This document shows, in pieces, positions 35,466 to 47,514 of a DNA stretch of 64,000 nt (position 1 is its first letter; each line of letters begins with the position of its first letter). The stretch is from Microcebus murinus (Eukaryota > Chordata > Mammalia > Primates > Cheirogaleidae). The translations under genes and the position numbers were made by a program. Location of the stretch: the NCBI RefSeq assembly GCF_040939455.1, contig NC_134109.1, forward strand, positions 74,677,001 through 74,741,000. The letters run 5' to 3'. The notes under the pieces were generated by a model. The model made no database searches. It was not told the origin of the DNA and worked only from the letters and a program-made list of their open reading frames with translations.

Positions 35466-38219
35466 CTTTTAAAAAATGAGTTTGCATTATCAGAATCCCA
35501 ATTTGTAATATTAAGACTGGCCATTTGTATAACCAGCACTCCTCTGCCGAACTTATTATTATTGAGGCACATTTTGATTCCCCCGTGTAGATTGCAAACA
35601 CTTTTGAAGGACTGTATTTATATCTACAACCTTTCCTGCTTCCTGCCACAGCATATGATTTATCACAGTCTTTTGTATAAAACAGGCCTTCTTTATATAC
35701 TTAAGACATGGAAACTACAGGATAAACATTAATTTATAAAAGTAGTGGTAGGAGGAACCCTTCCCCCATGCCCCAAATAAAACTCAGTTACTTTTATATA
35801 ACTAGAATTGAATTAAAACAAACTTCAAGGACAAAAGGAAACAATAGTGGAAATACTTGGACCGCAGTAGGTGTTCATTACATGTTGAATCTTTGCCTAA
35901 ATTAAAGGTCCTTTAATTAGTGGCGTGTATGTTCACCCACACCACTTCTTCCTGAGTGCAAATGAAGACGTTTGCCAGCCTCCCCCACCTACAGGATTCA
36001 CGCCCTCCCTAGGATCACAGGCAATAATGTGTCTGCAAACCCAGGAGGCTCTCAGCTTTCCAGACATCTATACAGCAAGCACAAGTCAGGGCAAGAATGG
36101 AAAACACCCTCTCCTCCTCCAAAGGAGGTTTATGTCCCATCATGGATGGCCCAGCCATGAAGGATTTTTAACTCATGAAAATGGAGAGGTGGTGTGGGTG
36201 GACAGTGAAGAGAAGGAGACATTTGCTCCAACTGTACTGACTGCCCTCTCATTCTTCTGAAGCAGTCACCCAGGCCATGGCTGGAGAATCAGGGGACATG
36301 ATAATGTAATTCTCAGATGCTTGCTTTCCACTGATATTATGACCCTAGTGTGAGTTGCCATGGCAATTTCACACAGTAGAGCTACATTCTTTGGTATTTT
36401 TTTAAAAAAATGTATTGTCTTCAGCAGTTCTAAGTTTTGAGATATTCAGAGTTGAAATTCTATCCATTCTTCCAGACTCTTCAGGCCAGAGGTTTCGGGT
36501 CCCAATGGCCCTGATGTCATGCTCTCAGTTGTAGTAGCAGGAGACCCTTTTTGTTAATGGCCTTCGGTTGCTATATGATCAGGGCTCTGACAGAAGTCCT
36601 TAATTCTTGATATGCATTCGGGCATTTGGGTGCACCCTGAGTAATATGTACTTAAGGTGCTTTGCAAGTTATTTTAAAGTTATTTTTTCACTTGAGAAAT
36701 GACTGTAAATTAAAGAATAAACATTACAGATGTAGTTTATTTAAGAAAGGTAACATAGAACTATAAGCAGCAGGTCCATTTCAAAGTTGAAGTTTGCAGC
36801 TTTACATCAAATGATGGGTAAATGATTATATGTATTTATGCAAGTTAAAATAAATGTTTAAGGAAGACAGGCATCATTTTGATTTCTCAATTTAATAAAG
36901 CTTTGCAGTCTTATTAGAAATTTTGATGGTGTCAGATAAGAGACCCCTATTGTAATGATGTAAAGATTTTTATAAGCCCCACATTTCCAGCTAAGCCATT
37001 TCGTGTCTTGCCCTAGTGAAAGAGATGAGGACGTTCCATCAGACTCCTTGTGTTCTCTCTTCCCCTCTGAATGCGGCTCCCAGTTTTTAGAACCTTCAAG
37101 CTTCTTAACACTCCTACCATTTAGGATTTTAAGTTGAGGTTGTAGAAAGACTCAGCCACAGAGGCCCAGAACTCTGCAAATGCATGAAAATAGTTTTCCA
37201 CTGCTATAAATAAAAACCTGAAACCTGTCACACTTGGTTAATATCACCCACGTTAGGAGCCACGGACAGAAAGGAAAGAGGCAAAAGCAAAACATCTGTT
37301 GCTTTATTTAGAAACCAAGCTCATGCCAAAATCAAAAACAAGTCATCAGTTTTCAGGCGCATGGAGATTTCAAACACCTTACCCCATAAGATTTGAGTTA
37401 GGGAATACCATGTTCAGCCCTGGTTAATGTCTGCAACACTTAGTACCAGCTAGAGCAGAAGGAAACACAGTGTGAGCTTCTTTATCTACCTCCATTGACA
37501 CCAACTAGCCAGAGTACGAAAAGTCTGCATCTCAGACTTGGGCCCTTTATTCAAAGGCTCACCAGAAGGGAAACAATGCCACCCAATGCCTACTGATTAA
37601 TAGCGTGAGCCCATTTCTTAACTCAGCAATTAGAAGAAATCCAGGAACTGTCAGAAGAGAGTGATAAGCACACTTCTGATGGTCAAGACTGGTATAAGGC
37701 AGCTTCCCAGATAGGGTGATTTGAGGATTCCCTAAACTCTCCAATCCAAAGCTCTCTCTGCTCTGGATATCATACTCATCTGACATGGAGCTTGAAATGG
37801 CCCACACTAGACTGGCAACTCTCCCGCTGAGGCATTGGTCCATCAATTACAATGCAAGTGTATGCCTGGTCACAATCTGTCATACGGCCCTGTGCTGCAC
37901 ATCAATGCATTTGGAAATGACATTCAAAACAAAAACCGAGGGCATGTGAGAGTCAGGGGATGAGGAGGAGAAACTGAAGTATATAGCACACTGAGCACCC
38001 AAGTGGCAGGGGAGGGAAGCATTACATTCCTTCTGGGCAGCCAGGAAACAGTATGAGAACATGGACAACAGAGCTGGAAAGATGCCAAAGAAGACTTCCC
38101 ACCGTGGCAATTTTTCCCAAGACCAACTTTGCCAAAGACTCGGGGGCTTAGAATTGCCACCAAATCTACAAGCCTGGGTGTTCTTGAAATTGCTTCTCAA
38201 GAGAGGAGTGGCTATTTTA
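35466..38219. other. Longest repeat-poor stretch of the window
   Basis: About 2.7 kb in which I recognise no transposon. 36400-37000 is AT-rich, with TAAT-rich and octamer-like words. An X-box-like palindrome sits at 36354-36366. Frames of 111 codons (35925-36260) and 106 codons (37880-38200 minus) are unrecognised. It could contain conserved non-coding DNA. Confidence 0.45.
36354..36366 (+). promoter_or_regulatory. RFX X-box-like palindrome
   Basis: gttgccatggcaa is close to the palindromic RFX-binding consensus, which controls ciliary and MHC genes in animals. Only the motif is seen; no gene is attached. Confidence 0.25.
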
Positions 38220-38222
38220 TTC

Positions 38223-38510
38223 GTTCATTTAACCAACATTTATTGAGGGCCTATTATGTGCCAGGAATTGTTCCAGGCACTAGGGATACAACAATTAACA
38301 AAACACGAAAATAAATACATCCATCTTCATGGCATTTACAGCTTAGTGGGAGGAAGACAGACAATACACACAGCAAGGAAATTTAATAGAATATGATAAG
38401 GGGCTAAGTGCTGTGAAGAGAAATTAAGTTGGGAGGGGCATAGATAGTGGCATGGGCTCCTATTTTAAGTAGGAAAGTAGGAGGGTCAGGGAAGTTTTAC
38501 TTGAAGTTTA
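38223..38510 (-). repeat. LINE-2 3' end, antisense
   Basis: 'aacatttattgagggcctat', 'tatgtgccaggaattgttcc', 'aggcactagggatacaacaa', 'tggcatttacagcttagtgg', 'gaggaagacagacaatacac' and 'taagtgctgtgaagag' give a good ordered match to reversed L2. Confidence 0.88.
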
Positions 38511-38558
38511 ATTAATTGTCTCTTAATTGCCTATTTCCTTATTCTACTTCTTTTACAG

Positions 38559-38627
38559 AATGCACAGGTTCTGGGAAGTCCTGAACACACAGTGGGGCTT
38601 GGACCTACAACTAGTGGCATGATGAAA
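38559..38627 (+). other. Possible 69-bp exon (unproven)
   Basis: A long pyrimidine-rich tract ending 'cttcttttacag' (to 38558) precedes 69 bases, exactly 23 codons. One frame is open and the other two have stops. GTGAGT follows at 38628-38633. The peptide resembles no family I know. The donor lies on the edge of a probable DNA-transposon end ('agtggtcctcaaac', 38632), so it may have arisen by that insertion. Confidence 0.22.
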
Positions 38628-38631
38628 GTGA

Positions 38632-38800
38632 GTGGTCCTCAAACAATTTTGATCTTGAACCGTATTAATAAAAATTATGAGCCCTTGATCTCAAAGTACA
38701 CTTATGTTTTTATAAATCATATCCATGTTTTCTTGTATTAATATATTTCACTCATTTTAAATCAAACACAAAAAAGAATGATTTAAAATGAAAGAAATAT
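38632..38800 (+). mobile_element. Probable hAT-type DNA transposon fragment
   Basis: 'agtggtcctcaaacaatttt' followed by 'ataaaaattatgagccc' and 'acttatgtttttataaatca' resembles a MER family starting 'cagtggttctcaaac'. The right end is not seen. Confidence 0.5.
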
Positions 38801-38906
38801 TTGTAATATCTAGTTAGCTGTGATGACTTTATATCACCATTATCCAATACCTGAAGGCACATTATGCACTTAGGACAAGAACAAGGTTCATTATTAAAAG
38901 TAATGA

Positions 38907-39069
38907 GGCCAGTCATGGTGGCTCATGCCTGTAATCCCAGCACTTTGGGAGGCCAAGGCAGAAGGATCACTTGAGCCCCGTTGTTTGAGGTTGCAGTGAG
39001 CTATGATGACACCACTGCACTCTAGCCTGGGCAACAGAGCAAGACTGTGTCTCAAATTAAAAAAAAAAA
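38907..39069 (+). mobile_element. Alu monomer (FRAM-like)
   Basis: A single Alu arm: 'gtaatcccagcactttggga' at the start and 'gttgcagtgagctatgatga' in the middle, ending in 'gactgtgtctc' and an A-tail. There is one arm only, not a dimer, and it has the right-arm segment, as in fossil monomers that predate dimeric Alu. Confidence 0.82.
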
Positions 39070-39074
39070 TGAGT

Positions 39075-40620
39075 GTAAGTATCACAAATTCAGAAAACTT
39101 TAGGATTTGGGGGCCCAACTGCTTTCTTCTCTGGTTAGATCCCCATGGTGTTTTAAGCGAGACTGATGAAAATATCCTACTAGGAGTAGATGTGTTGGCT
39201 TCTCATTGTTCATTTGTGCTTGCACTACTGACAATTCCTTCACAGGAAATTCTCAAAAGTCATTCTTCGCCTGTTTCTGTCATGCAGAAGGACGTTCTGG
39301 AGCCTCTGTCTCTCTCCTTTGGCTTTTCCTCAGGTCTTTTCTCCTTTTCACCCAGCTCTTTACTTTGTCAATCACCTTAGCAGTCCTCTCTGCTAAGTCC
39401 TGGCCCTTTTCTCCAGCCTTTGCCAGAGGCTCCCATCTCTAAATGTTACCAATCTTAGAAAGAGAAAGCTTGTGCATTCTTCTTTACCTATTGCTGATAG
39501 GAGATGGGAAGAAAGAGAGGGAAAGCCGGGATCATGTATACATTAATAAATCTGGCCTTTTCCCCCATCCCTGTGAATATTGGCTTGCAGTGTGAATTAG
39601 AAAGCAATATCCCTACCAACAACCCATGAGGAAAGACAAAGTGATTTCAAGTACTTAAAGTTTGGAAGTCATTCCTACTTAGATCAAGAAGGTGGTTTTA
39701 GAATAGAATTTTAACCACAACCTTGGGCAAAAGGGGGAAAAATGGACTAGAAGTAATGAAGTGATCCATGAGATCAATTATTTAGATTCAGAATGTAAAA
39801 AACAGGATAAAAGATTGCCTATTTATTGTAACTTGGCCATTTGTACTTTACATTAAAAAAGGAGTGAGCTACGTGAATTGATATGCAAGATCTGATTTGT
39901 ATGCAGGAAAGACTACAGATTGTCAAATGTAAAGTGAAAGATATAGTCCAAGAATAGCTGAAGTTAATTCTGTCAGAAGACAGCAGAGGAAAAAGCACAT
40001 TTCATCTAGAACAGGAAGAAAACCAAACGTATCCAACAGGTGGAGCATGCGAACATGAGATATATGGAAATGGAAATGTCTCCAGAGATAAGGCACAGCC
40101 AAAGAATTTACAAACCAAAATAGACATTGGGAAGAATTTACTGGAATACATTGAAAGGGAAGAAAAAAAGGCAAAACAAAAAGAGAAAACAGGTACAAAG
40201 TTATGAGTCAAGATTATGACTTGAAAAGAAATAAGGGCAAGAAAGAATGAAATGAAACATCCTTAAAAATACAAGAAAAGGGCAGAAGAAAATGTGGTAG
40301 TAGGCTTAAAGAGAGGAAAAAGAGTAAGCTTAAAATACTGCTAAAAGAGAAACTTCTGATGGTGAAGGAGTTTTCATAGAGTGTCTCTACAGCCTTGAAT
40401 TTCTTTCTAAACGTCCTCTTGGCCAAAAAAGTGAGTCACATGTTCATTCTTAAAGCAAGTGGAACGGTGCTACCATGTTTGATTAAGATGGTCAAGGGTC
40501 ACAGGACTGCCTCACCCAAAGTATATGGCTACTTAAGAACTAAAGAAAATTAGGGCTCTGTGGAAAAAGGAGAAAGTGGGATGATTGTTGGTTAGAGAAC
40601 CAACAGAATCTACTACAGAA
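39075..40620. other. Unassigned, partly purine-rich sequence
   Basis: No repeat recognised. 39940-40330 is A/G-rich, and its minus-strand open frames (Phe/Leu/Ser-rich) follow from composition. Confidence 0.4.
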
Positions 40621-40627
40621 CTAGGTA

Positions 40628-40918
40628 TGGAGGCCAATGTGGGAGGATCACTTGAGGTCAGGAGTTCAAGACCAACCTGAGCAAGAGTGAGACTCCTTCT
40701 CTACTCAAAATAGAAAATATTAGTCTCTCTACTAAAAATATAAAAAATTAGCTGGGTGTGGTGGTGTGTGCCTGTAGTCCCAGCTACTCAGGAGGCTGAG
40801 GCAGGAGGACAGTTGAGCCCAGGAGTTTGAGGTTGCTGTGAGCTAGGCTAACGCCACTGCACCCTAGCCTTGGCAATAGAGCAAGACACTCTCTCTCTCT
40901 CAAAAAAATAAAATAAAA
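40628..40918 (+). mobile_element. Alu, slightly 5'-truncated
   Basis: 'ggccaatgtgggaggatcac', 'gaccaacctgagcaagagtg', 'ggtggtgtgtgcctgtagtc' and 'gaggttgctgtgagctaggc' run in order, with a CT-rich end and an A/T tail. The linker carries a small internal duplication ('tctctact' twice). Confidence 0.92.
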
Positions 40919-43103
40919 TGCTGAGTGAGTATCTGTTAGATGCTGTTAGGGAGGGTAGTGCATGTACAGGGGGGTGGTGTTAGATTACATGCAAGAATAT
41001 TTTGGCTTCATATCTTAAAGGGCCTTGAATGCTAGACAAGGCTCTTGAACTTTATTTGGTAAAGTGCATTTAAAACTACTACATTTGATTATATATTTTT
41101 TTAAGTTTTGATTCTGGTTCTTCTTCCTCACTCCCTAGTATAAGGACTTGAGGGGATTAGAAATAGTATCATTCCCACACACATGCACATACCCCCTTGA
41201 ATTGAGAAACAATTGAGATGTAGATGTAGGAGTTAGGCAGGTAGCAATAAAAATATCACCTGTGCTTCTGCTACAGGGTCAGCTGGACTTGGAGGCCATG
41301 GGTTACACGTGCAACAATGATGGATTTCCTAACATGCATTTCCAAGGGAGACTTAGCTTTCCAATCAGTCAACGGCAGCACCAGGTATGCAGGTCTCCCC
41401 TCTGGGTGCCAAGGAGGAGCTGAGTGAGACGTGTGCTGTCTGTGGGTGGCAGATCCCCAATGAGGAAGGAGGGAGGGGCTGAGACAGGCCTCTTCAGCTT
41501 CTCCCAAGCTTGCCAATCATATAAGCTACTCCTCTTACCCTGGAGAGGAGAGGGAGGAGGTGGTAGAGCAAGAAGCTATAGCCTCCTCCACGTGTAACAT
41601 GGACGTAGGGAAAAGAAAGCCCCCTGAACCTACAGTTGCTTTTTAATAAGACCCAATAATCTCTTTCCTTATGATCACAACATATCCACTAGTATTTTTC
41701 CAATAACCTTGGCCAAGAATTGCTTCTTACAGACCATTCTGAGACACACAGTTGCTACACACACAGCCCTTCTTCCCACATTTGTCTCTTGGGCAGACTT
41801 TGTGTTGCTTCCTCCCTAAACTTGAGATTGCTTTTATCCTGAAACATAAATTCTGTTTTAGAAGTCTAAATGCTACTTGATATGGCTTTGAAATTATACC
41901 TTCCCGATTAAATGATTTGACATGTGAAAGCACTTAGCAGAGCAGCGGTGTGCCCCATAAACCTTGCTTGCCTCTCGGCCCCATTCCCCTGTGCCTGCTT
42001 TTCCTTTTTAGGACCTTGGCCTTCGCATACCCCTCTGCAACTTCCTTCTGATATCATTCCATAGATTGAGCTGTTCTGCTTTTGAATGTTTTTCTCTTCA
42101 ACATAGCACTCCCTTCAACATTGGCAGATGAAATATGAATGGAGTACACTTTTATTAGCATCTTCTGCCTTGAAACTGGAAACTCCAAACCATTATTAGA
42201 CTGTAGAGCTTTTCCAAAGGCTGCCATGTGAGATATCTTCTGTGTTTGCCCAATTACTCCATCATATTGTCATTATTGCATCATAAAATGAAAATCCATT
42301 AGTTCCACCTCATCTCTGATACTATTGGACAACAGAAGATACCTACAAGACAATTGACACCAGAAATGTTCTCTTGGTCAGATTTTCTAATTGTCTATTA
42401 TTTATTATTTTCTATTATTCCTATTATTTTCTTTTACATTTCCTTTATTTTCAAGCCCCAATTTATTATTATTATTATTATTTGTATTTTCTTTTCCTTC
42501 AAAGTACATACCAAGGATTCATTCAATATATTTCTTAATGACAGAGGACACTATTTACATGGGGGATTATAATTTACCACGTCCTTTTGCAATTCAGAAA
42601 TGAGCCCCCATAAGACAAAATACTTATATTCTGCTCACTTTGATTCTTAGAAACAATCTGAATTAGAGGCAGGTCTCACCTAGTCCAGATACCTCTAAAT
42701 ATCAACCCCCAAAGTGTTTTGATCACTCAGATATGAAGATAACAATAGGACTTTTGAGAATTGGCTGAGTGCACACCCAGCATACCTCCTTTCTGAGACC
42801 CCGTGTCTATCACACAACCCCCCAGGGAACTGATGATACATTTTTATCATCTCTGTGTCTTCTCTGGGTCCACCGTGCTCTTGGCCCCAACCATGGGTAT
42901 CAGGACGCTTCCTGCACTGAAATGGTCCTTGTTCTAAATTATCCGTCTTTGTGGTGTGTTGACTCTCAATTAGCTTGAGGAACAGTCCTCACAGAGGTGT
43001 GACTTCCCTCTGGCATGCTCAGCTGAAAACCAGCTGTCTAATTGCTTTCTCAACCGAAGTACCCTGCACTTTCCTGGCTCAATTCGCAGGTGGCAAGGGA
43101 CTC
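40919..43103. other. Unassigned sequence
   Basis: About 2.2 kb without a recognised repeat, apart from a short (ATT)n at 42464-42483. Open frames have no recognisable family. Confidence 0.4.
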
Positions 43104-43375
43104 AAGAAATGTTTGAATGTGCACATAAGTTCATCGGTTGTCGGGAAGGTGGGACGGGGAGAAGGGAATGGGTATATTCACAGCTAATGAGTGCGCAGTG
43201 CTCATCATCTGAGGAATGGACATGAGTGAAGCTCTGACTCAGGTGGGGCAAAGGCAATATATATAACCTAAACATTTGTATCTCCATAATAGGCTTATGT
43301 GTAACATAAGAGAAACAACAACAAAAAATATAATAAAATTTTTAAACTTCAAGAAAAAAAAAAGAAATGTTTGAA
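43104..43375 (+). mobile_element. 5'-truncated L1 3' end
   Basis: Duplications aagaaatgtttgaa at 43104-43117 and 43362-43375 are exact. The 244-base insert has 'gtatattcacagctaatgag', 'ggcaatatatataacctaaa', 'catttgtatctccataatag' and an A-rich tail, so it is the strepsirrhine L1 end. Confidence 0.9.
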
Positions 43376-44125
43376 ATGCTTTTTAGTGGTAGCATTACTT
43401 CTTCTTAGAGTCTATAGAGATGTTTTCTTAGCAACATCGATGGCTTACTATCTCCCCTCTTCAGCTTCTCATTGCTGAGAGCCCAGATGAGAACTCAGTT
43501 TAGTCTCAGTACTCTTACACCAGTCCTTAGATCCTGTGCTGCAGTCTGCACCCAGGAACTGCACTGAACACCTTGGGGCATAGGAGGACAAGTTAACACA
43601 TTGAGTATTACAAAGCAGAAAACAAAAACAAAAACAAAAAACTTGCACCCTTGATTATGTTGGGTCACAATTGCATTAACTAACAGAGCAATTGTTTTAC
43701 AACTTTCTTGTTATGTGCTTTAATACATTTCTTTGTTTAGCTACTTCTAATTGGATCATCTGTTACTTACAGCTAATAATATTTTTCCCTGAACATAATC
43801 TTTTCTTACTTTGGATTTCCATAATATGTTAGTAATATTTCCATTACAGCAAACTTTAACCTTATATTACCATAATTTGCACAAATGCAATTTTTGCTCT
43901 AACGAATCTATACTTCTGATCTCAAGTTAATCACACTACTCTCTACAATATGTGCTCCAAGTGCCACTAATCCCATGAGATGTTTCATAAGGGCAAGGTT
44001 CTGTGGTCACCTACATTTGGGAGACATTGCATTCTGTATCCTTCCCTTGCAGATTCACTACATACCTTAGCACACAGAAATAGTATCATGTAATTGCTAA
44101 AAGTGATATTCTATACCTTACTAGA
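43376..44125. other. Unassigned sequence
   Basis: AT-rich with no recognised repeat. Confidence 0.4.
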
Positions 44126-44265
44126 TAAGGTAAGTTTTTTTTAGTTATTTAATCTTTATGAGCCCCAGTTTCCTCACATGCAAAATAGGTAGAAAATACA
44201 TACCCCACAGTGTTGCTATAGGAAACTGTAATAATGTATATAAAATATTTAGCCTCTACGTGGCT
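44126..44265 (+). repeat. MIR SINE fragment
   Basis: 'agccccagtttcctcacatg', 'caaaataggtagaaaataca' and 'acagtgttgctataggaaac' match the MIR 3' half. Confidence 0.7.
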
Positions 44266-44639
44266 ATTTCCCACAATGCCGTTGGCTCATATCACTTATA
44301 CTGGGAGCTTATTGCTTTCTGACCCATATTACTACCTAATTGGTTTGTGTTTGTATACTTGCTCGCATATCACTTTCAAGTTTCAGAACAGTTTTCTCAG
44401 GGACTTTACTTCCTTCCAGTTTGCTCAAAGAATGCATAGTAAGTACAGTTCATATAAGGGCTTAATGATAGTTATTATCATTTTGTTAGTAGTAGTAGTA
44501 TATTAATGGCTCTGAGAAGTCCTACAGTAGAGAGATAGACTTCAGTTATGTTCCCAAACTTAGCTGAGTGAGGATGGAGCCCCTTTTCACATAATACTTT
44601 ATCAGATCCAGTAGAGATGGCATATAATTTGAGAACTAT

Positions 44640-45440
44640 AGGTTTGCGCATGTCACCCAGGCAAGAAACCTGGCAGTCATCCTAGACAAATCCCTCTTCC
44701 TTACCATTTCACCCTCTATATTTAGTTCATCATCAAATTCTTCCAGTTCTTCTGATCTTACCTGCCAAGTACTTATTAGATTCCTCCACTCTTTTCTACC
44801 CCTACCACCACTGCCCTGGAGCACCAGTATCTTTGCACAAACCTGATGGATCTACTTGTCTTTAGTCTCACTCTCCTTAAACCCACTCTCTCCCTGCACC
44901 AGAGGGATCTCTCTCTCTCTCTGCAAATAGGTAATATAACTTCCTAACTCAAAATCCTTCAAACCACTACAGAGTAAAGCCCAGTTTCCTCACCAAGGCA
45001 TTCTAGTCCCTCCCTGATCTGGCTGCTGCCTCCCTCTCCAGCTGTGTGTCTTCCAAGCCCTGCCTTCTACTGCACACCCTTCCTACACCAGCCTGCCTGC
45101 AATTCCCCAGCCATGCCCTGCTGTTTATGCTTTGTGTGCTTCCCTTGGCCCTGCTCTCTTTCTAACTTGCTTCATCTGGATCCTCTTCATCCTCCACAAC
45201 ACAACTCAAATAAGAGCTCCTTGTGGCCTAAGATCATGCCTCTAGACTCCCACAGCAAACCACATATTTTTATATTGTCACTTATCCTGTTTCACTGAAA
45301 GTATTTGTTTATGTAAAATCTCACACATTAGGCTGCGAACTCTTCAAACACAGAAACCGTGTCTTTATTCTCCTTTGCCTACCTCACTCACTTTGTACCC
45401 TTGCTATAGATAATCATTAAATATAAAGTGAACTGAGCCA
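44640..45440 (+). repeat. LINE-2, sense, 3' 0.8 kb
   Basis: 'tggcagtcatcctagacaaa', 'aaatccttcaaaccactaca', 'agagtaaagcccagtttcct', 'ccctgatctggctgctgcct' and 'taggctgcgaactcttcaaa' run in L2 order to the 3' end. Confidence 0.88.
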
Positions 45441-45456
45441 TCCTGAGTACCAGATC

Positions 45457-45897
45457 TTTATTGTCTTCATCCTCCAACTGAGAAGATCAAAAGGTTTAGG
45501 CCAAAACAGGTATCCAGTTTCCCTCTGGGGCAGCCCAAACTTGACCCTCATTTTCTTCCATGGCCACAGCTACCTGGACTGGGTAACTCCAGATGCAAAA
45601 GACTTCAGCCTTGCCACTCTCTGAGCCAGATGTCAACACGGCTGCCTGCAGCAGTGCAGGGCCACAGCTGGGCAGGGCAGAATGAGGAGAGGCTGTCAGG
45701 CTAGCTTCCTGCTGCACTGAAGCTTCAGGCTGGTTTGGGATGAGTGATGTGAAGGAGCCAACCTGGCAGCAGCTGTTCCTGCCTTGAGGGATGTGGGGGA
45801 GGCAGGGAGGGAGAAGGAGAAGAGGGCCTTGAGAGCCCAGAACCAGCCCTAGCTGGGATTCCACATGTACCTGGGAGCAGGTCTCTTCAATAGACAC
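45457..45897 (-). other. Open frame with close AATAAA (possible terminal exon, unproven)
   Basis: A 133-codon frame runs from 45897 to 45496 on the minus strand, and AATAAA lies at 45462-45457, about 35 bases past the stop. The protein is Ser/Leu/Pro-rich with no domain I recognise. I see no good splice acceptor upstream, no signal peptide and no A-tail with duplications that would mark a processed pseudogene. GC content is above the local average. Most likely a chance frame. Confidence 0.18.
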
Positions 45898-46527
45898 TGG
45901 TTGTTTGCCACACTTAGCATCATCAAAAGCCTTGTGTTATATTTTAATAGTAACATTTAAAAAATCACCAACAACAGTCAATAATTAAAATACATGCAGC
46001 TGGATTGCTGTTCAGATTAGGCAGAGGAGTCACCCTGTACCCTTAATCAGGATGGATGGTAGACCAGCTCTGACAAGGCTTCTAGGCACAGGGGATATAA
46101 GGCAGCATCAGCTTTATCAAGTCTGATTCGATTAGTTTCTCCAGTCAATTTTATGCACTCTGGCCACAGGATAAATCGTCTTTCTATCTTGCTGTTCTGC
46201 TCTTTTCTTGTTGATTTAAAAATGTGACCTTATTTCCCTGTCAAATGGTCACTGAATTTATCCAATGATGCTCATGAGGAAAACCCCTGAGATCTGCCAT
46301 TCTCAGATGCTGAATCTCTTCTTTGGCTAAAATAAAACTGACCTAACTCTGTAGCAAGAGAGCCATTTTACTCCTTTCTTTTTTTCTTCAAGTAGGATTC
46401 CTGAGAGTCCTTTGATCACAGGAAAAGACATTTCAGAATGGTGTTTTCCTGGCCTTCTTTTTAGACTAACTTAGAAATATGATTCACATGTCTAACCATT
46501 TAGAGCCATGCTATTTTTCTAAACTAT
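45898..46527. other. Unassigned sequence
   Basis: No recognised feature. Confidence 0.4.
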
Positions 46528-46859
<332 letters not shown>

Positions 46860-46867
46860 ATCAAGTT

Positions 46868-46980
46868 GGACCATTTTATTTCACAGATAAGGAAGCAGAG
46901 TGTCAGAGACAAGGGAAGTTCTTAATTTTCCAAAGCATCCAGCAAGTTAGAGACATGACTCAGAGGATGTAGTAGAGGTG
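46868..46980 (-). repeat. MIR SINE fragment
   Basis: 'ttatttcacagataaggaag', 'cagagtgtcagagac' and 'catccagcaagttagagaca' match part of reversed MIR. The Alu inserted just upstream. Confidence 0.6.
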
Positions 46981-47514
46981 TCCATGGCTTCAAGGAAAAG
47001 TTATTCAAGAAAAACTGTAATCTGAAAAAAAGAGAAAGACTATTTACCTTTTAAATGCTTTATCTTTAAAAAGAAAGGATTCACCTATAGAATTCTAAGA
47101 CTTCAGATAGGCCAGAAGAGAACTGGAAAGCATTTTCAAAGTACTGAAAGAAAAAAACTGCTAGCCAAGAATTTCATATCCTACCAGAATAAACTGCATA
47201 AATGAAGGAGAAATAAAGTCTTTTGCAGAGAAGCAAATACTGAGAGAATTCATATCCACTAGACTGGCCCCACAGGAAACGCCCAAAAGGATCTTAAAGA
47301 TGGAAACGAAAGATCAACATTCATCAACACAAAAATATATAAAAATATAAAACTCAAAAGTCTAATAAAGCAATCACACCAAGGAGGAAGAGAAAGGAAT
47401 TAAATGGCAACATGACAGAAGTTCAGCAAACCACAAAGACAAAAAGACAGAGAAAAAGAAACAAAGAATTTATAAAAACAACTAGAAATCAACTAGCAAT
47501 ATAAGAATAAAGCC

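Noticed and set aside
35925..36260. 111-codon plus-strand frame in the repeat-poor island
   Set aside because: No family resemblance. I kept the island itself as a finding but not the frame.
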